Notes: generated by a model not told the origin, from the sequence alone. 27,500 bases of DNA from Glandiceps talaboti (GCF_964340395.1 NC_135563.1:10111575-10139074), one strand, 5' to 3'; counted from the stretch's first letter, positions 1 through 11,462 are shown. Made by a program: numbers and translations.

Positions 1-190
1 TCGAATTTCAACGTTGAAATAACTGAGTGAGAATTTTAATTGAGAAATTGTGACACCAAAGTTATGACTAAAAATTCGGATAAAATCAAAATGGTACCAA
101 ACTTTCATTCAAATGTTTCATTTTTTTGTGTGTACCTTAAACCGTGAAAAAATACTATATATTTCCATTGAAGAGTCAAGCGTTATTTGT

Positions 191-275
191 GTATTGTATT
201 GTATTGTATTGTATTGTATTGTATTGTATTGTATTGTATTGTATTGTATTGTATTGTATTGTATTGTATTGTATT
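191..275. repeat. (GTATT)17 perfect pentanucleotide microsatellite
   Basis: Seventeen uninterrupted GTATT units fill exactly 85 bases with no mismatch. Perfect identity over this length points to recent slippage expansion and probable length polymorphism. It lies about 1.05 kb upstream of the receptor coding region and encodes nothing. Confidence 0.98.
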
Positions 276-1161
276 TTTCGATGGTTTAGTTTTCAATTGA
301 ATTGCTTTTGAACAGTAAACTAAGGGTGCATGTAACACCACTGTAGCAACTTATGTGGTTTAGCTCTCTATGAATGTAGGGACGCCATGCCGGTGTTATC
401 ATTTCTACTAAACGAAGGGGCGGGGAAAAATAGCCGATATTTCATTGCTACTTATCTTGGAACATGTGTGGCTAATTATTGTAAGAGAGTTCATTTGATT
501 AAGTGATAACGTATTATTTTTTCTTTTAATAACAATGAACCCGGTGGTTAGCCAACTGGGTTTTAGCAGCTCGTTACACATGTTGCTAAAAAATGGTTAA
601 TATTTAATAACCACTTTAACGGTATTTTCTTTGCTTTTTTGCAGTAATTTCCTTGACCTGGATAAGCCACGGGGAGTGAGAAGCGGTCTTGCATTGCATG
701 TCCTTGAAGACTGAAAGACTATTTTTTTTTGTATTTCGAAATATTGTGATAGCTGCAAATTCGTTTCTGTCTCTATGTGAGCTGTAAAGTGGATATTTTG
801 TATACAAATGGAATTACAGAATAGTTTTATTCCCCCCAAAAAAGAGAATCGCCAATGAATCCATACATGTGAAAGTCGTTCTTGTTTTGATTCGATACAA
901 GCGTTTCTTGTTTCTGCGAACTTTGTATTCACACTGATATCACTCGTTTGTAACAGCTGAACCACGCCATCCCAGTGCCAACAACCACATTGAATGAGAC
1001 CATACGGAAGTACACTGCTTCGTCATAACGCACACGCCTGGTTGGCTCGCTGCGTGAACACATGAAAACATCTCGCCGAGCATCGTCACCAACTTGTACT
1101 GTGGCTTGGCAGGAAAAAGCTGAACAGGTCATCGAAAGCATACATTTAGTGTCGCTTCGTC
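276..1161. other. Upstream region of the receptor gene, no convincing coding sequence
   Basis: This stretch probably holds the 5' untranslated region and proximal promoter of the receptor. No clear TATA box or initiator could be chosen. A good splice-acceptor sequence (pyrimidine-rich, ending TTTTTTGCAG) ends at 644 on the + strand, so a non-coding 5' exon from 645 is possible. A minus-strand open frame at 597-965 has no recognisable domain and its protein looks like chance. Bases about 960-1160 look richer in G+C than their surroundings, as expected near transcribed 5' sequence. That assignment is inference. Confidence 0.4.
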
Positions 1162-1233
1162 ATGGATAATAAGGGTGAGTTTTGCATTTTTCTCACAGAG
1201 GAAAAGGCAGATATCATACGGAAGGTGATATAG
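1162..1233 (+). promoter_or_regulatory. Candidate upstream ORF (23 codons) before the receptor start
   Basis: The ATG at 1162 has a favourable context (G at -3, G at +4). It opens a 23-codon frame ending at TAG 1231-1233. The frame is offset from the receptor and ends before its in-frame ATGs at 1245 and 1332. If the unspliced 5' leader is transcribed, this uORF would be met first by scanning ribosomes and could lower receptor translation. Alternatively the same ATG is the true start of a spliced form, because its fourth codon runs straight into a strong splice donor at 1175. Confidence 0.35.
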
Positions 1234-1401
1234 TGTGGTATCATATGAACGGAGTCTGTGTAGTAGAGTTAAAACCACTCTCGCTGCCGTGCTTGGCAGT
1301 TGTACAAAGCAACGATACTAGAATTGAGAATATGAACTCCACAGAAAACACCACAGCGTTTATTATGCGCGGTCAGACCGATGACACTGTCGACTTTACA
1401 G
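1175..1401 (+). other. Candidate 5' intron giving an alternative N terminus
   Basis: AAGG/GTGAGTTT at 1171-1182 is a strong 5' splice site, and ACTTTACAG ending at 1401 is a usable 3' splice site. Removing these 227 bases joins ATG GAT AAT AAG G (1162-1174) to TC at 1402 and restores the receptor frame exactly, with the junction codon GTC. The product would start M-D-N-K-V-G-T-S and be about 473 residues long. Against it, the pyrimidine tract before 1401 is weak and the retained sequence is itself open. It encodes a receptor-like N terminus with N-glycosylation sequons. A second acceptor-like sequence ends at 1198 (TTTTTCTCACAG), but it is only 24 bases from the donor, too short for a normal intron. 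Confidence 0.35.
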
Positions 1402-2810
1402 TCGGCACTTCCCAGCAAGAAAATGTTAGCTTGTTAACGACACCGGAGAACGCAGGAAATAATGAGTACGGAATCACGGATTACACTATACGCGGGAATT
1501 ACACGACAGCCGCTGGATTGGACTCCTCGCCAAACTACGTTGAAGTGGTGAGTTTCGCCATCGCTATTACCAAGGATGTTTTTGCGGATAATGATACCCA
1601 TAATTCGAGTGCTATCGTTACCGAGTACACCGTGACAGTTGGTAAAGTTATCCTGGGTGTCTTTCTCTGTATGTGTTGCATGGTGACAATCCTGGGTAAC
1701 ATTTTAGTGATGGTCGCTATTGCAAGAATGAGCTACTTACAGACAGTAACTAACTTTTTCATAGCATCTTTAGCTGTAGCTGATCTACTAGTTGGCTCTG
1801 TAATTGTACCATTTACGATAACGTTGGCGATGACCGATGACCGCTGGCCGTTTGGTGTGATATGGTGCGATTTATGGCGCTCATTTGATGTGTTGAGTGC
1901 CACCGCATCCATACTAAATCTATCAGCGATATCATTAGATCGCTACTGGGCTATCACCGACCCTATGTCGTACCCTGGAAGGATGTCCTTTAAGAGGGCT
2001 TATTTCATGATATTTCTGGTTTGGTTTTGTTCAGCGGCAATATCTTTTCCAGCTATTGCTTGGTGGAGATACGTCGATCCACCGGATAACGGTAAAACTA
2101 TGTGTTTATTCACGGACGACGTCACCTACAGAATCATGTCGTCTTGTATATCATTTTATATTCCCCTCTTCGTCATGGTGTTTGTTTACTACAAAATCTA
2201 CCGTGCTGCTGCAGCGCAGACGAAAAGCCTTAACAGAGGAATTAAAATACTGAATGGTGACGCTGATGTAGGTGGAGGGGCACTAACTTTGAGAATACAT
2301 CGAGGAGGGGGTGCAGCCACGAGGACGAACAGTAACCACTCACACACCAACGGAACGAGCTCTGACGAAGGTGACGATATCCGACAAAACTTCAGAAAGG
2401 GTCATCGCATTATGCCAGGTAGAAAACTACATATTAGCAAACGTTTAATCCGCCTCGCAAAAGAGCGAAAAGCGGCGAAAACTCTAGGAATTGTGATGGG
2501 CGTTTTTATCATCTGTTGGCTGCCTTTCTTCGTACTAAACGTACTCTACGGAATATGTGGCGATCTGTGTATTACTGAACCCGAGTTGCTTTACAACATC
2601 TTCACTTGGTTTGGATATTTAAATAGCGGAGTCAACCCATTTATTTACGCTTTCTCGAGCCGTGATTTTAAAAGGGCCTTCATTAAGATTCTGTGCACGT
2701 GCATGCCGAGAAAATTCGAAACTCAGATGCGTATACAGCAAAGACATCGACCTCGGAAGAATTCGAGTACTTTCTCTATGGCAGTAGAGACTAGCATTCT
2801 CACAATATGA
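1332..2810 (+). CDS. D1-like dopamine receptor of the invertebrate Dop1R2/DAMB (INDR) type, single-exon coding region
   Basis: This is a rhodopsin-class G-protein-coupled receptor for a biogenic amine at the neuronal plasma membrane. The frame is open from 1179. The start at 1332 is chosen because its ATG has A at -3 and opens a glycosylation-rich N terminus; ATG 1245 (521 residues, C at -3) is the alternative. No ATG lies further upstream in frame. From 1332 the protein has 492 residues. Visible landmarks are six N-glycosylation sequons before TM1, GN in TM1 (123), D2.50 at 151, the disulfide cysteines 179 and 258, the amine-binding D3.32 at 186, DRY at 203-205, the catechol-contact serines 270, 271 and 274 in TM5, CWLPFF at 395-400, N6.55 at 403, W426 and Y429 in TM7, NPFIY at 435-439, and likely palmitoylated C455 and C457. 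TM3-TM4 (WCDLW.S.DVL..TASILNL..ISLDRYWAITDP) and the third-loop motif LTLRIHRGG (318-326) match the Dop1R2/DAMB family as I recall it. That family responds to dopamine and signals through Gs and/or Gq. The protein ends L-T-I, a possible class II PDZ ligand. Octopamine or another amine as ligand is less likely. Confidence 0.9.
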   Translation: MNSTENTTAFIMRGQTDDTVDFTVGTSQQENVSLLTTPENAGNNEYGITDYTIRGNYTTAAGLDSSPNYVEVVSFAIAITKDVFADNDTHNSSAIVTEYTVTVGKVILGVFLCMCCMVTILGNILVMVAIARMSYLQTVTNFFIASLAVADLLVGSVIVPFTITLAMTDDRWPFGVIWCDLWRSFDVLSATASILNLSAISLDRYWAITDPMSYPGRMSFKRAYFMIFLVWFCSAAISFPAIAWWRYVDPPDNGKTMCLFTDDVTYRIMSSCISFYIPLFVMVFVYYKIYRAAAAQTKSLNRGIKILNGDADVGGGALTLRIHRGGGAATRTNSNHSHTNGTSSDEGDDIRQNFRKGHRIMPGRKLHISKRLIRLAKERKAAKTLGIVMGVFIICWLPFFVLNVLYGICGDLCITEPELLYNIFTWFGYLNSGVNPFIYAFSSRDFKRAFIKILCTCMPRKFETQMRIQQRHRPRKNSSTFSMAVETSILTI

Positions 2811-3700
2811 CACGTAGTTTTTATACCACATTAAACAGATTTGTTTGAACGCAGGAGGTATACAAGTACACCGGGAATTCATACCCCTTCCAGTCATTAA
2901 TCGGACCACTAGCGATAAAAAGGTGAGAGAAGGTCACAGAAAAGCTAGGTCTTTCCGTAAAACACGCACAGTGGGTACCACTCTAATTTACAGCGACGGA
3001 TTCCCAAACTAAGTATGTGCGTATTTAATTTGAACAGAATATCAATATCATTAATATCATTAAATTCAGTTTTTCAGAATTTATACCTTACTATGCATAA
3101 CTGTTAAGTTTTTCTGATGCAGTGCTTTGTGGCAGTTAAATGATACGCTTGCGAGTATTTCGCATTTATGATTATCATATTATCCTCATACGAGAAATTG
3201 AACAAGTTTTAGTCGTTTCCATTCAAAACCCACCATTCAAAATAAAAATTACAGGAAAGTGTTACTGATATATCAAAAGTTTAAGGGGGTAATGGCTCAC
3301 CGAAGTAGTTATTTTGAAAGGAGTTCTTTATAGATCACATGTGTTATCTAACCCCTTTCATTAATAGCCCAGATTTTGACATGTGAAATTTTATTTTAAA
3401 AAAATTACTCAGTGGTTGACTCAAGGCTGTTAGAAGTTGAACTCGACCTATATCCATCAAAATCCATCAACATTCCGTCAATTGTGACGTAACGTTTGCG
3501 TATATAACGCTCACGCCATTTTTATTTGACTACGTTACTACAAACTTTTGTTCCTAGAAATGAATTTAACTTATTTAGCCCCCAGACTTTTCATTGTCAA
3601 TTTAGTTCCATACAGCATTGTATCAAATTAGATAAATAGATGAAAGCGTTGTTAGCTTAGAATTAGTAGGTGTCAATAAATAGGACAAAGTGACGTTTTA
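2811..3700 (+). other. Putative 3' untranslated region of the receptor
   Basis: AT-rich DNA after the TGA at 2808-2810, with no coding potential on either strand. It contains ATTAAA at 2830, AATAAA at 3241 and AATAAA at 3675, plus a few ATTTA elements (for example near 3016 and 3572). The extent is inferred from the poly(A) signals only. Confidence 0.4.
3241..3246 (+). terminator. Candidate proximal poly(A) signal AATAAA
   Basis: AATAAA followed within 25 bases by GTGTTACTG, a modest GU-rich element. It would give a 3' untranslated region of about 450 bases. Hexamers of this kind are frequent by chance in AT-rich DNA. Confidence 0.3.
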
Positions 3701-3720
3701 TTGTGTTTTCTTTTTTTTGC
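3675..3720 (+). terminator. Candidate distal poly(A) signal with strong U/GU-rich downstream element
   Basis: AATAAA at 3675-3680 is followed at 3694-3718 by a T- and GT-rich run (TTTTATTGTGTTTTC then TTTTTTTT). This is the expected arrangement of signal, cleavage site and downstream element, and it is the best-formed poly(A) site after the receptor. No transcript evidence is available here. Confidence 0.4.
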
Positions 3721-4647
3721 ACTCATTTCTTTTCTCTGTAACAATGGCACGTGAGAGGGATGTAGCATTCAAATCGCTTAAAACGTTCGGTTTGAATCTA
3801 TTCCTATGTAATATCTGTAACAGTAAGTTCGTCCCCTGTGCGGTATGCCGCCATATCCTTGTAACGTCATTATTTTGGCGGCCGCGAGTGTAAATGACCA
3901 AAACAGTTCCATTTTACCGCTCACTGTTTTTCTACTAATCATCACATCGCATTATTATCACCCTAGTACAGTCAGCCGTCACAAAATACCGGATAATTTG
4001 CGGCTCTCCTTTCCTTCAGATCGATGCAGTATCGTTTGCCCTTAAAGTGTAGCAGTTGGGCTTTAGGAGTTGAACGAATTTCGTGACGATTGCACGGAAG
4101 TCGAGCTTTTTTGTGAATGCATGAATGAATGAATGAATGAATCAGTAGTGCCATCGAACTTTGTAAAGTACATAATAACAACAGAAAACATTTCGATTCA
4201 CATGTTTTGCCGTATTTTTCATCGTTTCTTCAACAATTTTTCCCCCAAATTTTCATTTTGTGCAGCTGTACAGCTTCTACTTCATTTAAAGTTACTTCTC
4301 TTATCTTTACGTCACATTACTGTATTGCCATGACATAATAATATTTTCATATTCATGTAGTATACATCACAAAGACTTTTAGACAGCTATATCTGGAGCT
4401 TTCGTCTTTTCACTAAGGACTACATCAGTAGACTGAAGTCATTACTATGCACTAAAACAAAGGTATTAATTATTACTACATTAATATGGCTAATACCAAG
4501 CAGTTTAACTTGCATTAAAGAACATCATTTTCATTTAATACCATCTATTACCTCAAACTAATAAATTAACATGTAGCGATTCCTGAAAACCCAGTACAAC
4601 TGCGGAAACCACGCTTTCATCTTACTAAAATAAACACAGAGTAAAAC
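3721..4647. other. Intergenic DNA, no gene seen
   Basis: Only short open frames occur on both strands, none with a recognisable domain, suitable start context or flanking splice sites. The only structured element is the ATGA array at 4121-4142. Confidence 0.55.
4121..4142. repeat. (ATGA)5.5 tetranucleotide microsatellite
   Basis: Twenty-two bases of perfect ATGA repeat in AT-rich DNA. Confidence 0.9.
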
Positions 4648-4922
4648 TATTGTTGTGATATGTTGATATAAGCTATTGAATGGACGTCGGCTTAATTATA
4701 CTCACATTAGGGTGAAGTTTTTGATGATGACTTTCATGGTCTTACAGTGTACATGTTGATGACTACCCGTGTTTACACTGTCTTGATTACAGAGATGTTT
4801 TAACCAAATAAACAAAGGCACCACTACCATCCAGTTATTTAGTTTACCACATCAAACAACGCTGTAATTTTAGTTTATGTCTATCTTAGTAAGCTGAAAT
4901 CTCGGTTTCCACGGTAGTAGAA
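4648..4922 (+). repeat. Dispersed repeat, copy A (diverged from copy B at 11463-11690)
   Basis: This segment shares ordered blocks with 11463-11690 in the same orientation. They are ATTGTTGTG; a CGTCGGCTTAATT-like block; GATGACTTTCATGGTCTTACAGTGTACAT against GATGACTTCCATGATCTTGCAGTGTACAT; the stretch around CATCAAACAACG; and a TAGTTT...CTATCTTAGTAAG block followed by a similar CCAC.GTAGTA end. Conserved block order with divergence between blocks indicates two old copies of one element. I do not recognise the family; no terminal repeats or protein are visible. Confidence 0.7.
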
Positions 4923-7900
4923 GTTCAATACCGCGAAAATAATAATGGCGTGCCTTTCAACGGCACGTCGTGTTAATAAGTCATTGATTTTATCCTATAT
5001 GCCTGCAGACAAACCTAACAACTTTTGGCGTGTTAGCCCAATCCAATGTGTAGTATAGGCGTGCTCGGTGTTACTCAAGATTAAACATTTGAAAACAAGG
5101 CGAGGATAGTCATGCCTTTTGGCACAGATTTAGTAACTTATCCCCTGCATTGTTATAACCTGTACCTAACATCGAGTAGGTCCAACACTGTATACAGACA
5201 GAATGTATTGTTTGGTGTTTCTAAGCATATCAGGTGCATTCGCTAAATCAAAACGTGTAAGCAACCATTGTACCAGAAAGCAAAATTGAACAACAAACAC
5301 CGGGCATTTAAGCTCTGATTTCTCGCCATTGGGACAGTACTGGCGGCTAATACAGGATTACAGGATGTACTTCTGTCTTCGACGTTTAGATTGAAACTTT
5401 ACTCGCAGGCAATGCTTGTTGTTTTAGCGACTGGGGTTATAATTATTTGTTCAACAGAATGAAAAACATGACTAGCACAATTAAAGACAGTAGACAGCAC
5501 TCGATGAGTGAGTACGTCAAAATACCCGAGGAAGTAGATAATACAGACACGTCGCTACATTCGAAGGCACATGACCTTTTAGTTTCTCTAAAATTTTAAA
5601 ACTTATGTCGTTTGAATTATATTCTCTTAGTTTTAGCACTGTGGTTGTCAAACATGTTATTATATTATTATCCGATATCGATCTGTTAAAATCTCTTTTA
5701 TAGACGCGAAGCAGATCTCGACGCAGGAGGTCATATCTACCATAGACACGCGCCAACCAATTATAGACACGAAGCTTTCAGTTCAATTTCATTAATACGG
5801 AAACTCTGATGCGTTAGTATCGGGCATATGGTTTTTTAATGGTATCGATAGAAACTTAAGTTGTGTGACCGGTAGCGTAGATGTTTACTCTATGCTATTT
5901 TGATCAATTCAACTGATTCAGTTACTTGTAAAGAAACCCACTAATCACTAAGTTCTTTTTTTAGAGTTATAACCTGCTTGGATGAAGAATTCCCTCATGT
6001 AGCATTATGTAAACATGACGAATTAGCATCCGCTATTTTAAGTATTAAGTTTTTGCATGTGACGGAATGCGGCTATTTTAAGAAAAATAGTATATTCGTT
6101 CTCGAAAAAGGTCACTCTTCGACAGGGTGCCCGCAAAGACGATGAAGGCTAAGTATATATTATACATGTTGTATATCATTAATCCCCATTGTCCAGGAGT
6201 AAAGTGCTGTAAATTCACTCTCAATGTATATATCAAACGATCTAGGTACACCCGTAAATTGTATAAAAGGACACAACAAAATGCAGTAGTTCTCGACGTA
6301 TAGCAGAGTGACCCGTATCTCAGTAGATAACATCCACGTTAATTTAGCGATCTATTAGTGTTCGCTTTTTTCTGTTTACATCTGGGACACAGAGATGCCG
6401 CCATTAACTCGTTTAGACACAGCAATTAAATTGAATTGGATAATAGTGATAATGAAAGCTATCCAACAAGCTTTCAAGTAGGGAGAGATAAAACGAAAAC
6501 GCTGAAAGCCAAATAAGATGAACACCACGTTAGATGTTAAGCTGAAAGATGCTGCCCCAGGCTTATCAGTAGTGAATAGGAGTGGACAGTGAGATGCTCC
6601 AAACAAGAAATCATCGTTGTCAGCTTCTGAAAACATTAGGCGGATCGATCAAGCAAACAGGGCATTCCGACAGACTGGGTGAAGTTGACAGATACTAGAT
6701 ATTTGAGAGCAACATTCCAAATGTCCCGTTGACTCTCTATGTTCACCGACTTTGTCATTTTATATCAGAATGTAGCAAGAATGGAGGGAATTTCAGCATG
6801 TCTTTTCATGGTGAAACTAAACATATCATTTTCACCAGATTCAGTACGCTTCCTTGAGTAAGATATGTTGGTTTATCTACTCTTATTAAGTTTGATTTGA
6901 AAAAAAATAATATTTGTACATACCAAGTTAAAAAATCGCAATATTTACATGCAGAGAGGTCTAACTTTTTTCTCATTGCAAGTGGTTAAGGTTGTTCATT
7001 CTATCTAGGGTTCACTTTCTACTTGCTCAAGAACATAGTTTTACAGTAACCTTACGTGATCGTAGCAACCCAAAGCACGATCACCACTAAATAAGCACCC
7101 CCCTATTGGGCGTATAGATGAAACGATGTTATTAATAACATATGGTTGTTTTGTTTTCCACATCAATGGGTGCCTTCTTATCAACATTTTCACGTGAAAT
7201 CGGTTTGTTTTAAGGCATACAATATGATTTGTTTGAGTAAGGAAACTTAAACATTAACATAGTTTCATGAACAAGTTAATGACACTACATTTTATAATTT
7301 CCGTTGCTTCATCAGTTAACTAGGGCAGATGGAAACACCTGTTTCTATCGACCGACAGCCAACTATATACCGTGTGTATTCTAAAACAAAATGAGCCCGT
7401 AGTTTTTGAGGAGAGTTTGAGAACGGGAGTTATCATCACAAAGGGAATCACATAGTTCAATCTCATAATCACATTGCGGAGTCAAAATTTGGACGGAAAT
7501 TGTTCACTTCATATTTTTTATGATTCAAGTTACAGCATGACATTATTACGCAACTCCCATACTATTTCCACTGCCGTCAGCATAAATACTAAAGTCTCTC
7601 AAATGACCAATCATATGCTATAAACTTATTGCGCGCAGAGCAGACCGACTGGACGACACATGTATTCATCAACATCACCCGGGGAATGTATCTTATTTCG
7701 TCTACATTACTATTTCGCTTGGTTGCCCCCGTATGTTACTGTAATTTCTTTAACAAGGACGTGCAGTTGGAGACAACTTACACCGCTAGGGTCAACATAC
7801 AGAGGTCGAGGTTTACTTGTGTCCTGGCATTCAGTGATCCCTCTATTAGTAATTCCTGATTAGTTATAATAGTTTTTCTCTGTGAGATCTTTTATTTTTA

Positions 7901-10900
7901 TCATAACGTTCAAAACAGAGGACATAGTGTGGCTGGGCGATATCAAACAACATGAGTAAATGGAATATAATTGATATAACAGTTTTCTAAGTAAACAAAA
8001 CCAAGTTGGAGGCACTGTTAGTAGTTAAACACGACGTCTGCTCCATTTGTGTACACATTTGTATACATAATCGTTTTTCAAGCACGTCTGCTACTGTATC
8101 AGCATCAATAATTATGTCCCGTTGCTTTCGGCTCTCACGCTGTCACATGGATTATTGTAGCCTCGTCATCATGCTTACGAGATTGACTCTAAAATATCTC
8201 TACAGAACACGCAGATATATCGTACATGTGACAGCTTTATCTTGTCACACACAAACTTGGCAGCGAGCCAAAACAGCACTGACGTATGTGGTGTCAGTGT
8301 TGCTCAAATGATCCAACCTATTGGAAAAAAAGGCATCGCAAAAGTGCATAGAGTACTGAGCTAGCTATTTTACAACACTGCCCTATTTTAAAAAATAAGT
8401 AGCTAATAAAAACAGAAGGAGCAAATTTATTTCAATTCGTATAAACCTTTCTTTCCCTTTACGTCGTAGGAATATAGTCTCCGTGAAATCGTTGCACGCT
8501 GTACTATAATTAGAGCTCATGTCACATTTTTTCTTATTGCAAAGTATAGAATCAGTTCGGTGAATGTCCTCTGGAAATTCTATTTAGTACGTTTTATTTC
8601 TTCTACGTAGTGAGCAAACAAATACCAGTTCGACGAAAAAAAGAGGGACGACTTATGATCGAAATGAAATAAAGGAGAATTAGATCGCGGTTATGAAAAC
8701 CCTCAGAGAATTCGATATGATTGTTAATAAGCCCTAACGTTTATTATCGCAGATATTTTCATTTCGTCCGATTCATGACCGCTTCAGGGCTATAAGTACG
8801 ATACTGTTGTCTCTAATTGTACGGCGTCGTGACTTTGCGCAGGATTACCAAAAACTAGAAAAATGATGACTGTCTGTCCACGATGAAAACATTGCCTGCA
8901 CTTAAAAACCTGAAGAAATTACACAGTAGATTGGATTCCCATGTTCTCTCAGCCAATTTATACCGAAATTGCTTTACTGTTATCGCTGACAATTCACGTG
9001 GCGTCGAGATCTGCCGTGATTCATATGTATACGCTACTTCCAGTCAAATACTGAACGCTGGCCACCTTGACATGTATGTGTGTGTAATAACCCCCAATCA
9101 GTTCGGGGTGTCATATTGTTTTGATACTGTAAAAATATGAATATGCCCGTTTTCGAATCGCCTATCCCAAGAGGCTTTGTTTGTGTTCAACACCAGCTTT
9201 GATTGATGAAAGCGATGCATGACGGGCTTGTTGTAATGGCCTAATTCTAAGATAGAACATTCAGTAGTTTTATGTTGTATTGGAAGTAATCATAGGAAAA
9301 TCCCATAACAGATTAAAAACCGACACAGAAAGACGTCTTGTTTCACATCCGGGATACTTTCCGGTTAGATTAGGCTGATATTGCGCATGGGCAATGCAGG
9401 AGATTAAACAGCAAATCGTGTAAATCGATCAAATTTGGCAACCTGGAAAACATAAATACAAAAATCAATATCAAGAAATCTCGTTTCAACCATACTATTG
9501 GCTCAGCAAGTAGTAAATATATGGTTACAGTCCCCAATATGGACAGAATTTATGTCTTCAAATCTGAATGTTATCGTCCTCCATACGTCGGACAGATTAC
9601 TATCCTATCAAAATACGCAAACACGCATATAATGGAAGTATATATGTAATTTATGTAATGTAGTTTCTACGATATAGAGCATCGTTGTTTAAATAAATAA
9701 AGTCATGTTACACGTTCATTTGGAAAGTCATTGAGAGGAGAAAGATAACATGTATATAGTTACACACGAGTATATCATCCATCATTGGTACACAAAAGCA
9801 AACTTACTACCCTGGATTTTAAAATTCAGATAGATCATTCCAAATATTGGAGAAGCCTCCCCACGGTTTCACTCGTACAAACAACACACCACACAGACTG
9901 ATAGCATCAACATTTGGTGTGATTCTAGCATTTGTTTAAGCATTTAGAGAGAAAAAAAATTGACACAATGTATATTTGAATTTACCACTGTTTGAGTGTG
10001 GAGTATTAGATTGTTATATAATGACCAATGGTGTCTTAGGACGGGTCAATACGTAAACACACACGTTGCCTCGTTCGTTGCTGGTTCATTTTGTTCTTCA
10101 TACGGTTTAATAGTTAAACAAATATCATAGCTATATGTAAATTGCCACTACCTGACCGGAGTTCATCTGTCTGAATGTGGAACTGAAAAACGTGATGGTC
10201 TATTCAAAGCTGGTGTGGTACATTATAATAATAGACGCTGTATGTGACCCACAAATGGCTGGTATTAAATTAACACGTTGGAGGCATTTAATGGTTCCAC
10301 TGACAATACAACAAGCCAAGATCGTAGTATAATTATACAAGGGAAGCCGTAAACTGTTCTGTGGTACCAATACCCAAGAAATAGCCAATTCAAGTTATAA
10401 CTTGAAATTCATGTATTCACGTCAAATCAACAAACGTTGTGTAAATCTAACCAGAGGCACCCGGATATTTCACGATTCGGGTAACCGACGGATGGCATCG
10501 ATCGAAAATAGATGTTCGATGGGCGAAAGGTTATACTACGCAAATAGCGCGTAGTGTGCAAAGCTGGAAGTCGCGTCATCATCAATGTAGGGTTTGTTAC
10601 AAAAGAAAAAGCCAGTTCACTTGAAACATTGCGTCGTTTGAATTTGCAAACATCACACTAACACTTCTACTTGTCATGGTCTGACACAACAAAAGATGTA
10701 AGTCAAGCCATATGACTCATAATATTTGGATGTTATTCCCCAATATTTGTCTTCGATCAGCCTATAGGAAAATACGAGTGGCCTAAAGGGGCATTGTCAT
10801 TACAAGTCGTCGTAGGTCACGAGTATTTTCCAGCTGAATGAAGAAATATATTGGACACTAACATAATTATACCAGCGCCAGTAATATCAATGAAAACTCG

Positions 10901-10930
10901 GGGAAAGTAATGGCAATTTTGAACGTTTTG
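4923..10930. other. About 6 kb of intergenic DNA without a supported gene
   Basis: Open frames here (for example on the minus strand near 5517-5756 and 6376-6636, and on the plus strand near 7629-7863, 8006-8311 and 8883-9140) are short and low in complexity. They lack domains, and several begin at non-ATG codons. I found no tRNA-like promoter boxes, no retroelement motifs and no credible exon with paired splice sites. Small or lineage-specific exons, or regulatory elements of the receptor gene, could be missed by eye. Confidence 0.5.
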
Positions 10931-10937
10931 ACTCATA

Positions 10938-11034
10938 TTTCATATACAGCAGAACTATATTTCGAATACAGCAGAACCAGTGACGTAGACACACGTTGTC
11001 GTGACATAGACGCGCGCTGTCGTGACGTAGCACG
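10938..11034. repeat. Short minisatellite: two adjacent tandem repeats of 22 and 21 bp
   Basis: TTTCATATACAGCAGAAC at 10938 recurs at 10960 as TTTCGAATACAGCAGAAC, a 22-base period. It is followed directly by GACGTAGACACACGTTGTCG(T) at 10982 and GACATAGACGCGCGCTGTCG(T) at 11003, with a partial third unit at 11024 (21-base period). The second array is rich in CpG compared with its surroundings. An open frame spans it, but nothing else suggests coding. Confidence 0.65.
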
Positions 11035-11305
11035 ACCAGAGTATATATTCCATATTTTTTGTTTAACTTGGCTTGTGCATGGTAATAAGTACAACTAGTA
11101 GTTTTGACTTCTATTGTATTAGTCTAACATCATGTTTCTGATGCGTGCACGGTTTTCTTCAACACCATGAAAAGGACCATCTTTATGACAATAAATAACT
11201 ACATTAAACAAATCAGACAACAAACACACCAAACAACAAAAAGACAAACAAAACTAGAAATATTACGATGAAGCGATATAGTCCAACACAAATGAATACA
11301 CTTGA

Positions 11306-11402
11306 CACAACACAACACAACACAACACAACACAACACAACACAGCACAGCACAGGACATCACAGCACAACACAACACAACACAACACAACACAACACAA
11401 CG
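11306..11402. repeat. (CACAA)n pentanucleotide microsatellite with a degenerate centre
   Basis: CACAA units run on both sides of a variant centre (about 11341-11366) made of CACAG units and one GACAT break. The interruption suggests an older array than the perfect GTATT array at 191. Apparent open frames on both strands here are repeat translations. Confidence 0.95.
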
Positions 11403-11462
11403 CATGAAATACGAAAGTGGCAGTCGAGGTTTCAACATGCTAAGATAGACACGAACTAAAAA

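Noticed and set aside
538-561. AACCC...GGGTT imperfect hairpin
   Set aside because: Short and mismatched, within expectation for chance. No T-run or other signal follows.
597-965. Minus-strand open frame of 122 codons upstream of the receptor
   Set aside because: No domain, no supportive start context or splice sites, and the sequence reads as AT-rich chance. It overlaps the probable receptor 5' region on the other strand.
1182-1184. Codon 1182 as receptor start
   Set aside because: The codon there is TTG, not ATG. Nuclear genes of animals rarely start at TTG, so ATG 1332 (or 1245, or the spliced 1162) is preferred.
11199-11459. Cys-Val and Thr-Gln-His-Asn repeat open frames
   Set aside because: They are translations of the CACAA array on each strand.
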